Positions 56,201 through 63,894 of a stretch of 64,000 nt of DNA are shown piece by piece. The translations under genes and the position numbers were made by a program. Origin of the DNA: Fen-1273 sp963837815 (lineage in GTDB: Bacteria > Bacteroidota > Ignavibacteria > UBA10030 > UBA6906). The stretch spans positions 620,001 to 684,000 of the forward strand of contig CAWIOS010000013.1 of assembly GCA_963837815.1 (NCBI GenBank), written 5' to 3'. Each line of letters opens with the position of its first letter. The stretch's first letter is position 1. Below the pieces are notes generated by a model. The model had not been told where the DNA came from, searched no databases, and worked only from the letters and a program-made list of their open reading frames with translations.

Positions 56201-57569
56201 CGATCGGTTCCTTCCCTTCCGCCGCCATCGGGTAAACGATCTTTTCAAGCTCCTCCTGTGTGAGCGTGAAGAGCGTTTTCCTGAATTTCGTCACGGGCTC
56301 GCCCCGGTCCGCCGCCGTCACGCTCCCCACGGGGATCGTCCTCGGATCGAACCTGGCGTCGCGGTTTTCACGCGAGAGGCTCGGATCACGGAAGTGAATC
56401 CGTCCGTTCGTCAGATCCACCTTCACGCCGGTGCCGGCATGGAGTATTCCCTTCCCCCGTATGCGCGACTCGTCTATCGCGAATGAGCCCGCCTCCGAAG
56501 AGAGATAGAACGTCTCATCGGTAAGGACCCACCGGGACGGGCGGAATCCGTTCCTGTCCAGACGGGCGCCGATGCTTCTGCCGTCCGAGTACATGATGAT
56601 GGCCGGGCCGTCCCACGGCTCCATGGCGCGGCTCCAGAACTTGTAATAATCGTTCTGCCCGTGCGCGGGGGGCATCATGATGGCGAGAAGATCCTCTATC
56701 TGCGGGATGCTGCTCCGGTACATGAGCGCCTCGACCATCTCGTTAAGGCTCCCGGAGTCACTGATGCCTGCGTGGGTGACGAGCTGATCCTGGGGGAGCC
56801 CGAGTGATTTCTCCCTGGAGAACGCGCGGGAGCGGTTCCCGGCGATCGTGTTGATCTCTCCGTTGTGGGCGATGAGCCGGAAGGGCTGTGCCTTGTCCCA
56901 CGAGGTCCGCGTGTTCGTGCTGAACCGCCGGTGGAAGAGCGCAAACCGCGTGTGAAACCGGGTGTCTTTCAGATCGAGGTAGAACCTGTCGAGTGCGTCG
57001 GCACGCGTGAGCGCCTTGTATACAATCGTCGTTCCCGAGAGGGAGGTGAAATAGAACTCCTTGTTGATCCCCCTCTCCGACTGCTTGCGGCGGACGGCCT
57101 GCTTGGCCGTGTACAGCAGCCTGTCGAACGATGCATCGGTCCGGCAGTGCCTGGGACGCCTGATGATCGCGTGCTTCATCGAGGGCATGGAACGTGCCCC
57201 CTCATCCCCCAGGACCGAGCGGTCGATGGGGATGTCGCGGTAGCCGATGATCTCCAGGTCGAAAAAACCGAACGTGCTCTGGAAGATCTCGAGCGACAGG
57301 TTCATCCGCTCTTCCGCGCGCGGCATGAACAGGGAAGCCACGGCCACTTCCCCCCTCCTGTAACCGAAAAGGTCGAACGGGATATCGGCCATGATCCCCG
57401 CGCCGTCCCCCGTAACGAGGTCGGCTCCGCACGCTCCCCTGTGCTCAACGCAGCGGAGGGCGTTCAGAGCTTCTTTGAGGACTTCGTGGGAGTAATCGCA
57501 GGTGCGCGTGGCAACGAAGCCGACGCCGCAGCTGTCATGTTCCTGACGGTCAAATGGAGAGGGATTCAT
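53205..57569 (-). CDS. gltB: Glutamate synthase large subunit
   Basis: A 1454-residue enzyme making glutamate from glutamine and 2-oxoglutarate. The N-terminal class II glutaminase has its nucleophile at Cys14 (SCGVGFVA), so 13 residues must be removed. A central domain follows, then the FMN-binding synthase barrel with FGAGAMSFGAVS and SVKLVSGNGIGT. The iron-sulfur cysteines are in CIMARICEKNTCPTG, and the C-terminal Gly-rich beta-helix has GGTGAATLGSM earlier and NVGAGMTGG later. No gltD is adjacent, so electrons may come from a distant small subunit or ferredoxin. A start at 57569 removes a non-homologous N-terminal stretch. Confidence 0.95.
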   Translation of the reverse strand: MNPSPFDRQEHDSCGVGFVATRTCDYSHEVLKEALNALRCVEHRGACGADLVTGDGAGIMADIPFDLFGYRRGEVAVASLFMPRAEERMNLSLEIFQSTFGFFDLEIIGYRDIPIDRSVLGDEGARSMPSMKHAIIRRPRHCRTDASFDRLLYTAKQAVRRKQSERGINKEFYFTSLSGTTIVYKALTRADALDRFYLDLKDTRFHTRFALFHRRFSTNTRTSWDKAQPFRLIAHNGEINTIAGNRSRAFSREKSLGLPQDQLVTHAGISDSGSLNEMVEALMYRSSIPQIEDLLAIMMPPAHGQNDYYKFWSRAMEPWDGPAIIMYSDGRSIGARLDRNGFRPSRWVLTDETFYLSSEAGSFAIDESRIRGKGILHAGTGVKVDLTNGRIHFRDPSLSRENRDARFDPRTIPVGSVTAADRGEPVTKFRKTLFTLTQEELEKIVYPMAAEGKEPIGSMGDTARPNVFSSEPRPFFDYFYQNFAQVTNPPLDYLREKNITDLRVFLGRRPNIFFAKDLLPLEEALELPGPVLSLGQMRYIEALSHKRRSQSHIVPLIFPMIFDREGGIKAFRPAVDALAAAVLKGVERGASVIVLSDETADYEHPPIPGLIGLRAVVRALNESGLRLQTSIVVHSGEARTPHHIAALIGFGASAVCPYLALEIVRNDDSESFRRLSPEIRERNYLNALESGLLKIMSKVGISVVQSYMSAKLFTAIGLGSELMENFFPGVPTPLGGIGYEELAQDILEKTALAADPQYSDRLLHTYQFREHVRGTMGEKHAMTAARAAVVHRMVRDGVSDEARRGLYRQFVEMGREAEPVNIRHLFQIGPAGPPLGAEEVEPRKEILARFGAGAMSFGAVSAESQRDVILAMRELGGRSNSGEGGENPYYAKEGIAASTKQVASARFGVTAEYLITGRELQIKIAQGAKPGEGGQLMSVKVDADIARARHSLPHVDLISPPPLHDVYSIEDLKELIYELKQIHPAAQVSVKLVSGNGIGTIAVGVVKAGADVIYIAGGDGGTGAATLGSMKHAGLPWEFGLMEAHKALCENGLRGSVELRTDGGLVTGNDVVMAAVLGAEGFDFGKLLLVAEGCIMARICEKNTCPTGIATHDPKFKAKYKGSPEHVVRMMTTIADDVREILAGLGVKNLHEITGRTDLLRVSAAHAEFVTQRKLSLDFFLSGPPTPLPDRVPGNADPLGVLNKRILGDAAPALRSGAPLHLAYPITTADRGVLATLSGEIARRRARAGKLPGSPAADIHIEFTGSAGQGFGVFLVDGIHVVLNGEANDSVCKSMAGGSVVIRPHPRSTHEPGESAIIGHCALYGATGGTLFVHGLAGDRFGVRNSGAVAVVEGTGLHACEYMTRGTIAILGPVSHNVGAGMTGGSVYLRRDQASMINTGYIVPRDLDESDRDQLRELIGRYWKETGSSRAKGILDGGTDVNELYFKCVPRLRD

Positions 57570-57733
57570 ACAAAGAACGCTTTTATTATCAGTACAAAAA
57601 AACCCGGCGAGACGCAAGCAGGCAGAGCGGACCGGTCGCGGCGGACTCCGTGGGCCTGCTTCCCGGGGACGCAACACGCCCGAGGCTTGAAGGTTCCCTT
57701 TTTTTTGGGTACATTCAGTCCGCTCGACTCGAA

Positions 57734-57820
57734 GGAGAGGTGGCCGAGTGGTTGAAGGCGCTAGTCTCGAAAACTAGTATAGGCGTAAGTCTATCGAGGG
57801 TTCGAATCCCTCCCTCTCCG
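57734..57820 (+). tRNA. tRNA-Ser (CGA)
   Basis: An 87-base class II tRNA with acceptor GGAGAGG / CCTCTCC, anticodon CGA in loop CTCGAAA, a long variable arm (TATAGGCGTAAGTCTA) and T-loop GGTTCGAATCC. The discriminator is G, as for Ser. It is on the opposite strand to all preceding genes and borders the island. Confidence 0.96.
57800..57816 (+). repeat. att-like repeat, left copy (tRNA-Ser 3' end)
   Basis: This 17-base T-arm/acceptor segment of tRNA-Ser, GTTCGAATCCCTCCCTC, recurs with one mismatch at 63161-63177 in the same orientation. tRNA 3' ends are common integration sites for tyrosine recombinases, and a truncated integrase lies 116 bases downstream. Confidence 0.5.
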
Positions 57821-57875
57821 CAGATCTTCTGTATGCCCAACATTTCCAATAGCTTACCGATCACCGACTTGTCCG

Positions 57876-57890
57876 CGTGTCCAAATCGTG
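57876..57890 (+). repeat. Direct repeat, left copy
   Basis: CGTGTCCAAATCGTG here is identical to 63021-63035, with looser similarity for another 30 bases around an ATATAC. This copy lies just upstream of the integrase fragment. Confidence 0.6.
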
Positions 57891-57931
57891 CCCATCTTTC
57901 AGGGATATACAGGGAAAGGTAGGGTAATCGG

Positions 57932-58189
57932 ATGGCCACTCCAAGAGTCACACTCAAGTCAAAAACTTCCGCCCGAGGATTCAGGACGTTCTATCTCGAC
58001 TACCGTGTCAACGGGAAGCGAATGCGTCCCAACGTGGGATCGAACAAGAAGGACGCAGAGTTGGTCCGCGCCAAAGTCGAACAGGAGATTGTTCTCGGCA
58101 CCTATCAGCCGAACCCGACAAGGAAATCAGTCTCACTTTCGGGTCTGGAAGATCTCTTGAACCCATGCAGCAAGAAGATTCAAAGGTAA
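57932..58189 (+). pseudogene. Truncated tyrosine recombinase (integrase), N-terminal part only
   Basis: An 85-residue ORF. SARGFRTFYLDYRVNGKRMR is the beta-stranded arm-binding start found in phage/island integrases, followed by NKKDAELVRAKVEQEIVLGTY. A full enzyme would be over 300 residues with catalytic R-H-R-Y in the C-terminal half; nothing of this is seen downstream. The product is likely inactive. It lies next to tRNA-Ser in the same direction, the usual place of an island integrase. Confidence 0.65.
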
Positions 58190-58674
58190 CAATCGACGCC
58201 GAAGAAAGGCTCGTCAACTGAACAATCACACACTGCCTGGGTTGACCTTGGCTTTTTCCAATGCTATATTTGCAGCATCAGCTCTTTGCGAAGGCGTTCT
58301 GTTCTCTCGTTAGAGATAACAGACGCCTTTTTTCGTTCTTCCCGGGGAGACACTGATATCTTGGGACCCGACGACAAATCCTCGGTTTTTATTCGCACAA
58401 TATTCCTCCCTGTCCCCGGTCTCTCCATCGCCTTGTCAACGGAAGTACCAGGCCAGGCCGACGATATTGCATTGGATAGTCTTCCAGTCGAGCAACGCCT
58501 CTCGCAATCATCGACATATGCCCCATCCCAGGACTGAAGGGGTTCATGCATGGCAATCTCTCAACTCATAGATTGCACTCCGCTGCTGATTCGTCAGATG
58601 CTCATAGCTTCCTGTCGAGTGCCGGGCTCCATTCGTTCCGCCATCTATTTCTCAAAACGTCCCCGAGGTGTCAA
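58190..58674. other. Intergenic region with a promoter-like box and strong terminator
   Basis: There is no ORF I would defend here; frames at 58286-58537 (plus) and 58264-58551 (minus) lack family features. A TATATTTG box at 58265-58272 with TTGA 19 bases upstream matches the Bacteroidota pattern TTTG/TAnnTTTG. It is followed at 58293-58334 by a long hairpin. Together they could produce a transcript of about 55 bases. Confidence 0.4.
58293..58334 (+). terminator. Strong intrinsic terminator in the island
   Basis: GGCGTTCTGTT pairs with AACAGACGCC (one bulge), with CTCT/AGAG inside, followed by TTTTTT. Confidence 0.7.
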
Positions 58675-60075
58675 ATGAAAAAGAGCATCTCCCTCTGGTG
58701 CATCCTGTCTGTCATAATGCCTGCCGCTACAAGTGCACAGTGGGTAAGAAGTCTCAATGTCAGCTCTCCTGTGGTGAGTTTCGCAGTCCGGGGTTCCACA
58801 CTTATTGCCGGTACCACTGGCCGTGATAGTGCTGTTTACGTGCTCAGCGACTCGGCGCACTTTGCACCGTCGATCTATCTTACAACAGACGGCGGGGGGT
58901 CGTGGATCGGTCCCGCCGGCGGAATTCCCCTGGGCGGCTGTGTGAATTGTCTCGCGGTGCAGGATTCAACAGCATATGCCGCAATTGGCCCCGCGCCGGA
59001 TAAGTATACCGATATCAATGGCGAGACCAATATTTACTATTCCAACACGCTCAGCCATTTTGCCGCATGGTCGAAGGTGCAAAGCCCCACTCCGGAATTC
59101 TACTATATGGATTGGAGCATGCTCCCCACTGGATCGGGTCTCCTCCTTGGAGGCGCAGGAGGACTCTATCGATCAAACAACGGCGGTGGCAGTTGGAATT
59201 ACCTGGGACAAAGCGTCGACCTGGTGAGCTGTCTTCTTTCTCTCCCCGATACGAGTCTGGTCGCGGGGACCTATGCCTACGGCCTGGATCGTTCCACCGA
59301 CGGTGGCGCGCACTGGACAGCGATCGATTCGGGGATCCCGAACGACTTCAGCTCCAGGGTGATCCAATGTCTTCTCTCTTCGGGACCGTATCTGTTTGCG
59401 GGGACGCAGGCAGGCATCTTCCGCTCCTCGAACAAGGGAACGAGCTGGACCAGGCTCAGCAGCGCCCTGGTGGATACCAATGTTACCTCGTTCGCTCTCT
59501 CGGGAACAACGATCTTTGCGGGATTATCCTCACGCATTATTGATTCGGCGTATTTCTATGGTGGTCAGTACTACTCTGCTCTCGTGGGAGGAGGAGTGGT
59601 CAGGTCGACCGATAATGGTGAAACCTGGCAGCAAGCCAATGCCGGTTTTCCCTCTCTTCAATCGGGTGTCGGACCAATCTACGATATGGATGTCCAGGCG
59701 CTTGCGATCGCGGACGGCAAGCTCTTTGTCGGGTCGCTTTACGGGGGCGTGTGGCAGAGGCCCCTGTCCGATTTGCTGCTGTCCGTCCGCCCTGAAGCAA
59801 CCGACCTGCCGGAGGCGTGCCGGATCGAACAGAACTACCCCAACCCCTTCAACCCCACTACGACCATCCGTTATGCGCTGTCGGCGAGGACACGTGTCAT
59901 ACTTACGGTGTTTAACATCCTCGGCCAGGCTGAAGCAACTCTTGTGAATGGCGAACAGGAAGCAGGCTATCATGAGGTGAGATTCGATGGGAGCAATCTG
60001 GCGAGCGGTGTGTACTTTTACAGAATTCAGGCTGGAACGTACATAGAGACGAAGAAGCTCTTACTGTTGCGATAA
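58675..60075 (+). CDS. Secreted beta-propeller protein with T9SS sorting domain
   Basis: A 466-residue protein. It has a signal peptide (about 21 residues, cleaved near TSA-QW), then repeated blades with the SxDxGxxW (Asp-box) pattern: TTDGGGSW, SNNGGGSWNY, STDGGAHWTA, SSNKGTSWTR and STDNGETWQQ. This is a BNR/sialidase-like propeller fold without evident catalytic residues. From residue 386 a type A T9SS C-terminal domain begins with QNYPNPFNPTTTIRYAL and ends TKKLLLLR. Export to the cell surface or medium is expected. GAGGTG precedes the ATG; a terminator follows at 60130-60156. The function is unknown. Confidence 0.85.
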   Translation: MKKSISLWCILSVIMPAATSAQWVRSLNVSSPVVSFAVRGSTLIAGTTGRDSAVYVLSDSAHFAPSIYLTTDGGGSWIGPAGGIPLGGCVNCLAVQDSTAYAAIGPAPDKYTDINGETNIYYSNTLSHFAAWSKVQSPTPEFYYMDWSMLPTGSGLLLGGAGGLYRSNNGGGSWNYLGQSVDLVSCLLSLPDTSLVAGTYAYGLDRSTDGGAHWTAIDSGIPNDFSSRVIQCLLSSGPYLFAGTQAGIFRSSNKGTSWTRLSSALVDTNVTSFALSGTTIFAGLSSRIIDSAYFYGGQYYSALVGGGVVRSTDNGETWQQANAGFPSLQSGVGPIYDMDVQALAIADGKLFVGSLYGGVWQRPLSDLLLSVRPEATDLPEACRIEQNYPNPFNPTTTIRYALSARTRVILTVFNILGQAEATLVNGEQEAGYHEVRFDGSNLASGVYFYRIQAGTYIETKKLLLLR

Positions 60076-60129
60076 GGACATTTGTCCTCCCACTTTTGCC
60101 CGATTTCGGGGGCAGAGCTTTGTACAACG

Positions 60130-60156
60130 GCCCCGGCATCACCTGCCGGGGCTTTC
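60130..60156 (+). terminator. Intrinsic terminator of the T9SS cargo gene
   Basis: GCCCCGGCA (60130-60138) and TGCCGGGGC (60144-60152) pair around TCACC, followed by TTTCG. Confidence 0.65.
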
Positions 60157-60241
60157 GCTTGTCAGTTCTGCATCTCATCTCGCACACGCGCCCATTGTCT
60201 CAGAGGGGCCGGAACGAGTGATGATGTAAATGCAAGAAGAA

Positions 60242-60265
60242 GGCCCGATAAGATTTCACCGGGCC
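60242..60265 (-). terminator. Hairpin after the orphan T9SS domain
   Basis: GGCCCG and CGGGCC pair across about 12 bases. On the minus strand it lies 12 bases beyond the stop of the fragment ending at 60277 and is followed by TTCTTCTT. It may serve both strands. Confidence 0.45.
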
Positions 60266-60276
60266 CTTTATTCCAT

Positions 60277-60534
60277 TCAACCGCGGAAGCTGACCAGCAA
60301 GAGTTTCTTGGTTTGCGAAAAACTCCCTGCTTGAATTCCGTAGAAATAGACTCTGCTCGCAGCATTGGTACCGTCGAATTTCACTTCGTGGTAGCCAGCT
60401 TCCTGAAGTTCATTCACGAGCGACGCAATCTGCTGTCCGAGAGTAGTGAAGACGACAAGCGAAACGTTTGATTTGTGAGGCAAGCCGTAGCGAATGGTGG
60501 TCGAGGGATTGAACGGATTAGGGAAGTTCTGCGC
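60277..60534 (-). pseudogene. Orphan T9SS C-terminal sorting domain (remnant of a secreted protein)
   Basis: On the minus strand the frame reads AQNFPNPFNPSTTIRYGLPH at its start and ends SFSQTKKLLLVSFRG, a complete type A sorting domain of about 85 residues. Immediately upstream in the same frame is a TGA (60535-60537) and no cargo domain is recognisable. The piece is therefore the 3' end of a lost gene, still followed by a hairpin. It resembles, but is not identical to, the domain of the plus-strand gene ending at 60075. Confidence 0.7.
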
Positions 60535-60651
60535 TCACTCATAATTCTCAGGAGCCGTCTGCACCATCTGTTGCTGACGGCGGATTGCGTTTCACCCCTT
60601 ACTGCGGTATTATGGTGAATCGCCGCAACCAACGAAAGGGTCGAACCGGAG

Positions 60652-62787
60652 ATGAGATTCCCAAGAAGGCTGGCTCTGCCACTGATGTCATCGGTTTTCG
60701 CACTCGTGAGCTACGGGCAGAGTCCGGCCCTCCCTTTTTCCTTCAGGGTCACAGAGCGGAGAGATCACCTGCCGGAATACGTGTCTCCGCCGGGCCCGAA
60801 TCTGTACAACAATTCTCCGGCGTTGAAAGTCGGATGGGGCATCGACTCCCCGACCGGCTTCGTCGTGATGGACGGCGAGATCTGGGTGATTTTCAACAGC
60901 GGCAACCAGTACGGAACCACGGTGAAGGTTGCCCGTTACAAGGGGCCTGATTTTGAACACACGGAGCGCCAGCCCGACGGAATGATTCTGGTTGAAGGAG
61001 GAGTCTCGACTCACTTTTGCGGCGGGCTGTGGTACGACGCAGGCGCGGGGAAGCTGTACGCTCCTATCCACTGCGAATATGAACGGGGAATCTCTCCCCC
61101 GGCGGGATGGACAAGGAAAAAGACCCGTCTTGCCACGAGCACGGACAAAGGACTGACCTGGCATCTCGAAGGAGACATACTGACGGATTGTTTGCCCGGA
61201 ACGGGGGACTGGCTGAGGTTTTCGGGTTCGTATTTTGAGGCAGGTCCCGCTGATTTTGACTTCTATGCCGACAGCCGGGGAGGGTACTTTTACATTTACT
61301 CATGCAATGCGTACGCGCCCAAGAACGGCACGATGAACAATTTCCTCTGGTTCAATGAAGTCGCGCGCTGCGCCATTTCCGACAGGATGGCGCCAGGAAA
61401 ATGGCACAAATTCTGCCGCGGCACATGGACCGAGCCGGGACTCGGGGGAAAATCGTCGAAAGTCTCCATGGGCTCGTACGGGATCTACGGCAGGGTGATA
61501 TACAGCAGGTATCTCAGGAAGTATCTGCGCATCGGGGTGAGCCTCGGCGTCATCGACAGACGCTTTACTAATCTGGGGCTGACCGATGGGTCAATCTACG
61601 TGTCCACCTGCGATGATCTTTCCAGTCAGCAATGGACCTCCGCGGCGAAGGTCCTCGACAGGCCGGACAATGACAAATTCGGGATTACACTGACAGACGG
61701 GGCATTTCAGGACCCTTTCGCGTGCGGCCGTTCGCTCCACATCTACAATTACTGGCTTTACAATATTCCCTCCCGGGCGCTCGACGTCACGTTCGGACCC
61801 GGGACGACTCCTTCAGCAGGATTTCCCCGGTACGGATCATACGCATACGAACCGCTTCCGGAATCAGGTGACTCACTCGTGAGCCGGCAGACGAGAATTG
61901 TCGGATGCAGGAGTCCGGAGACCTTTTTCGGCGGTGCCGAATGGACGGTGAAGAAGGATCCTGAGTACTTCCAAGGGGAGTCCAAGGAGTGCCGCCTGCC
62001 CGGGGGGTACGTGCAGTCTTCCTTCTCCGGGTCCGGCATGTACTGGAGGGCGATCGCCGATACGGACGGCGGCATGGCGGACATTTACATCGACGGCAAA
62101 CTCGTTGACAGCGTGGATTGCTACTACAGGCAGGCGCTCCCCTTTCAATATGCATTTATCAAGACCGGGCTCAACCCCGGGACCGGTCATTTTTTCAGAG
62201 CCGTAGTCCGGCCCGACAGGAACCCATTTTCAACCGGGACCGTCATCCGGCACATGGCGTTTGAATACACGGCGGAGAGCTATCGGGCCTCGGCCGGCTT
62301 CTCCGGCGTGGCGGGAAGGAACCAATGGCGTTACAGGAGATGGGACGGGAAAGACTACGGTGATTTACAGTTCGTCGATTTCGCCGGGGAGGTCGTTCAC
62401 GACGCGATAGCCGGCCGGCCCGGCGAGCACCGGCCGTTCGCCAACGAGTGGGGGGATGAGGATAGCTGCAGGGTAGGCAATAACTACCAGATCCCGGGCG
62501 ACCATCCGGCCGTTCGGACATGGATCTCGCCTCACAAGGGAAGGATCCGCGTCGAATGGACCGTGAGTTTTGAGACCGGCAGGAGGGACGAAGTGAAGAC
62601 GTCGATCGCCCACAACAGTCGCGTGGTCTGGTCATATCCGCCGGCCGGGGCGGATTCTACAAGCACGTTCGAACTCTCGATCGACGTCGACAGAGGGGAC
62701 ACAATCGATTTCATTGCAGAACGAACGAAGGGAAAAAACCGCCAGATAGTGGTGTGGGATCCGGCGATCACCTACGATGACAGGTAG
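60652..62787 (+). CDS. Large secreted protein of unknown function
   Basis: A 711-residue protein with a signal peptide (about 22 residues, ending VSYG-Q). The first 400 residues look like a propeller-type carbohydrate-related fold (VMDGEIWVIFNSGNQYG, LATSTDKGLTWHLEGD with an Asp-box, FYADSRGGYFYIYSC). The rest has beta-sandwich character (ADIYIDGKLVDSVDCYYRQA; TFELSIDVDRGDTIDFIAERT), as in carbohydrate-binding or jelly-roll modules. Several Cys suggest disulfides. There is no T9SS domain, so it may be periplasmic or use another route. No catalytic motif is recognised. AAAGGG lies 10-15 bases before the ATG. Confidence 0.75.
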   Translation: MRFPRRLALPLMSSVFALVSYGQSPALPFSFRVTERRDHLPEYVSPPGPNLYNNSPALKVGWGIDSPTGFVVMDGEIWVIFNSGNQYGTTVKVARYKGPDFEHTERQPDGMILVEGGVSTHFCGGLWYDAGAGKLYAPIHCEYERGISPPAGWTRKKTRLATSTDKGLTWHLEGDILTDCLPGTGDWLRFSGSYFEAGPADFDFYADSRGGYFYIYSCNAYAPKNGTMNNFLWFNEVARCAISDRMAPGKWHKFCRGTWTEPGLGGKSSKVSMGSYGIYGRVIYSRYLRKYLRIGVSLGVIDRRFTNLGLTDGSIYVSTCDDLSSQQWTSAAKVLDRPDNDKFGITLTDGAFQDPFACGRSLHIYNYWLYNIPSRALDVTFGPGTTPSAGFPRYGSYAYEPLPESGDSLVSRQTRIVGCRSPETFFGGAEWTVKKDPEYFQGESKECRLPGGYVQSSFSGSGMYWRAIADTDGGMADIYIDGKLVDSVDCYYRQALPFQYAFIKTGLNPGTGHFFRAVVRPDRNPFSTGTVIRHMAFEYTAESYRASAGFSGVAGRNQWRYRRWDGKDYGDLQFVDFAGEVVHDAIAGRPGEHRPFANEWGDEDSCRVGNNYQIPGDHPAVRTWISPHKGRIRVEWTVSFETGRRDEVKTSIAHNSRVVWSYPPAGADSTSTFELSIDVDRGDTIDFIAERTKGKNRQIVVWDPAITYDDR

Positions 62788-62842
62788 CACCCTCTGACAT
62801 TCGCAGGCCCCGCGAACGGGCGCGTCCGGCTCCAGTCAGGTC

Positions 62843-62974
62843 TTGTTTCTTTTCAAGAGTGCAAAGACGAAGCCGAACATCAGGAAGAAAGATCTTGATG
62901 AAGCGCTTGAGAAGGATGCCATAGGGAAGTTCACCGTCAGGAAGCCGCGGACACGAAAATCGAAGTCGGCTTGA
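62843..62974 (+). CDS. Possible small basic protein, or remnant
   Basis: A 43-codon frame starting at TTG, with KPNIRKKDLDEALEKDAIG followed by a very basic tail (RKPRTRKSKSA). No family is recognised, the start codon is weak and no good Shine-Dalgarno is seen. It could be the tail of a decayed gene. Confidence 0.25.
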   Translation: MFLFKSAKTKPNIRKKDLDEALEKDAIGKFTVRKPRTRKSKSA

Positions 62975-63020
62975 CAATATGGGTCGGCAAGGTATCATTG
63001 ATACGCAAACAAGGCCACTC

Positions 63021-63035
63021 CGTGTCCAAATCGTG
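63021..63035 (+). repeat. Direct repeat, right copy
   Basis: Identical to 57876-57890 (CGTGTCCAAATCGTG), same orientation, about 5.1 kb apart. The following 30 bases also show patchy similarity around an ATATAC. Confidence 0.6.
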
Positions 63036-63160
63036 ACCAGTTCCTAAGGAAATATACGGATACACAAGGAGATGGAGGGCAATTCGACAGACTCAGAATC
63101 CCGGAGAACATTTCGGAATCGATGATTTTGCCCTGAGTGTGTCGATTCACAAAAACTCCT

Positions 63161-63177
63161 GTTCGAAACCCTCCCTC
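63161..63177 (+). repeat. att-like repeat, right copy
   Basis: GTTCGAAACCCTCCCTC matches the tRNA-Ser 3' segment at 57800-57816 in 16 of 17 bases, same orientation. Together they bracket about 5.4 kb. Confidence 0.5.
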
Positions 63178-63198
63178 CGCGCAGGATTTCTCCTCCCC

Positions 63199-63894
63199 TC
63201 ATGCGCGGTCTTCGTTCCCCCTGCATACCCTCCCGTCTCTCAGCCTGAGTATCTGATCGGCACAGGCTGTAAGCCTCTCGTCGTGCGTCGCAACAATGAC
63301 GGACGCCCCCGCCTCGCGCGAATACCGGTGGAGGATTTCAATGATCTCGAGACCATGGGAGGAATCGAGGCTCGCCGTGGGCTCATCTGCCAGGAGGAGC
63401 TGCGGGCGGTTGGCGACGGCACGGGCGATTGCCACGCGCTGTTTTTCCCCCTGGCTGAGCTGCGACGTGGGCTGCGCAGCGATATGCCCGATCCCGATAT
63501 CCGACAGTATGGCCGCTCCCCTCCGGAGGGCCTCCCTCCTTCCCGAGCCTGTGAACCTGAGGACAAGCGCGACGTTCTCCAGCGCGGTGAGCGCGTCGAT
63601 CAGATTGAAAGACTGAAACACGACGCCGATGTTCCGCGCCCGGAGCCGCTGCACCGCGGCGATGGAAAGCATGTCCAGCCTTTCTCCTCCGATCGCCACG
63701 GTGCCGGACGACGGCGCGACGAGACCTGCCATAAGCGTGAGCAGCGTTGTTTTTCCGCTTCCGCTCGGGCCCAGGAGGAGGATCAAATTCCCCCCGAACG
63801 CGCGGAGGGAGACATCCGTGACGCCCACCGTTCCCCGGCCCGCCGCCCTGTACGTCTTTCCGGCTTCCGAGAGTTCGAGCACGGCCCCGTTCAT
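63199..63894 (-). CDS. ABC transporter ATP-binding protein (LolD/MacB-like)
   Basis: A 231-residue ATPase. Walker A is GPSGSGKTTL, the Q-loop is in VVFQSFNLID, the signature is LSQGEKQRVAIARA and Walker B with H-loop are LLLADEPTASLDS and VATHDE. The subfamily drives FtsX-type permeases in lipoprotein sorting, macrolide export or similar mechanotransmission. The substrate is not clear. Its ATG overlaps the stop of the upstream permease by four bases. Confidence 0.9.
   Translation of the reverse strand: MNGAVLELSEAGKTYRAAGRGTVGVTDVSLRAFGGNLILLLGPSGSGKTTLLTLMAGLVAPSSGTVAIGGERLDMLSIAAVQRLRARNIGVVFQSFNLIDALTALENVALVLRFTGSGRREALRRGAAILSDIGIGHIAAQPTSQLSQGEKQRVAIARAVANRPQLLLADEPTASLDSSHGLEIIEILHRYSREAGASVIVATHDERLTACADQILRLRDGRVCRGNEDRA

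Larger units (their letters stand above)
62788..63198. other. Right end of the island, no clear gene
   Basis: This 411-base stretch holds only a possible 43-codon ORF (62843-62974), the second copy of the CGTGTCCAAATCGTG repeat (63021-63035) and the att-like repeat (63161-63177). The ABC transporter gene of the flanking chromosome ends at 63199. Confidence 0.5.

Noticed and set aside
58264..58551. Minus-strand 95-codon frame and the overlapping plus-strand frame 58286-58537
   Set aside because: Neither has a Shine-Dalgarno or known motif, and both run through a strong terminator hairpin.
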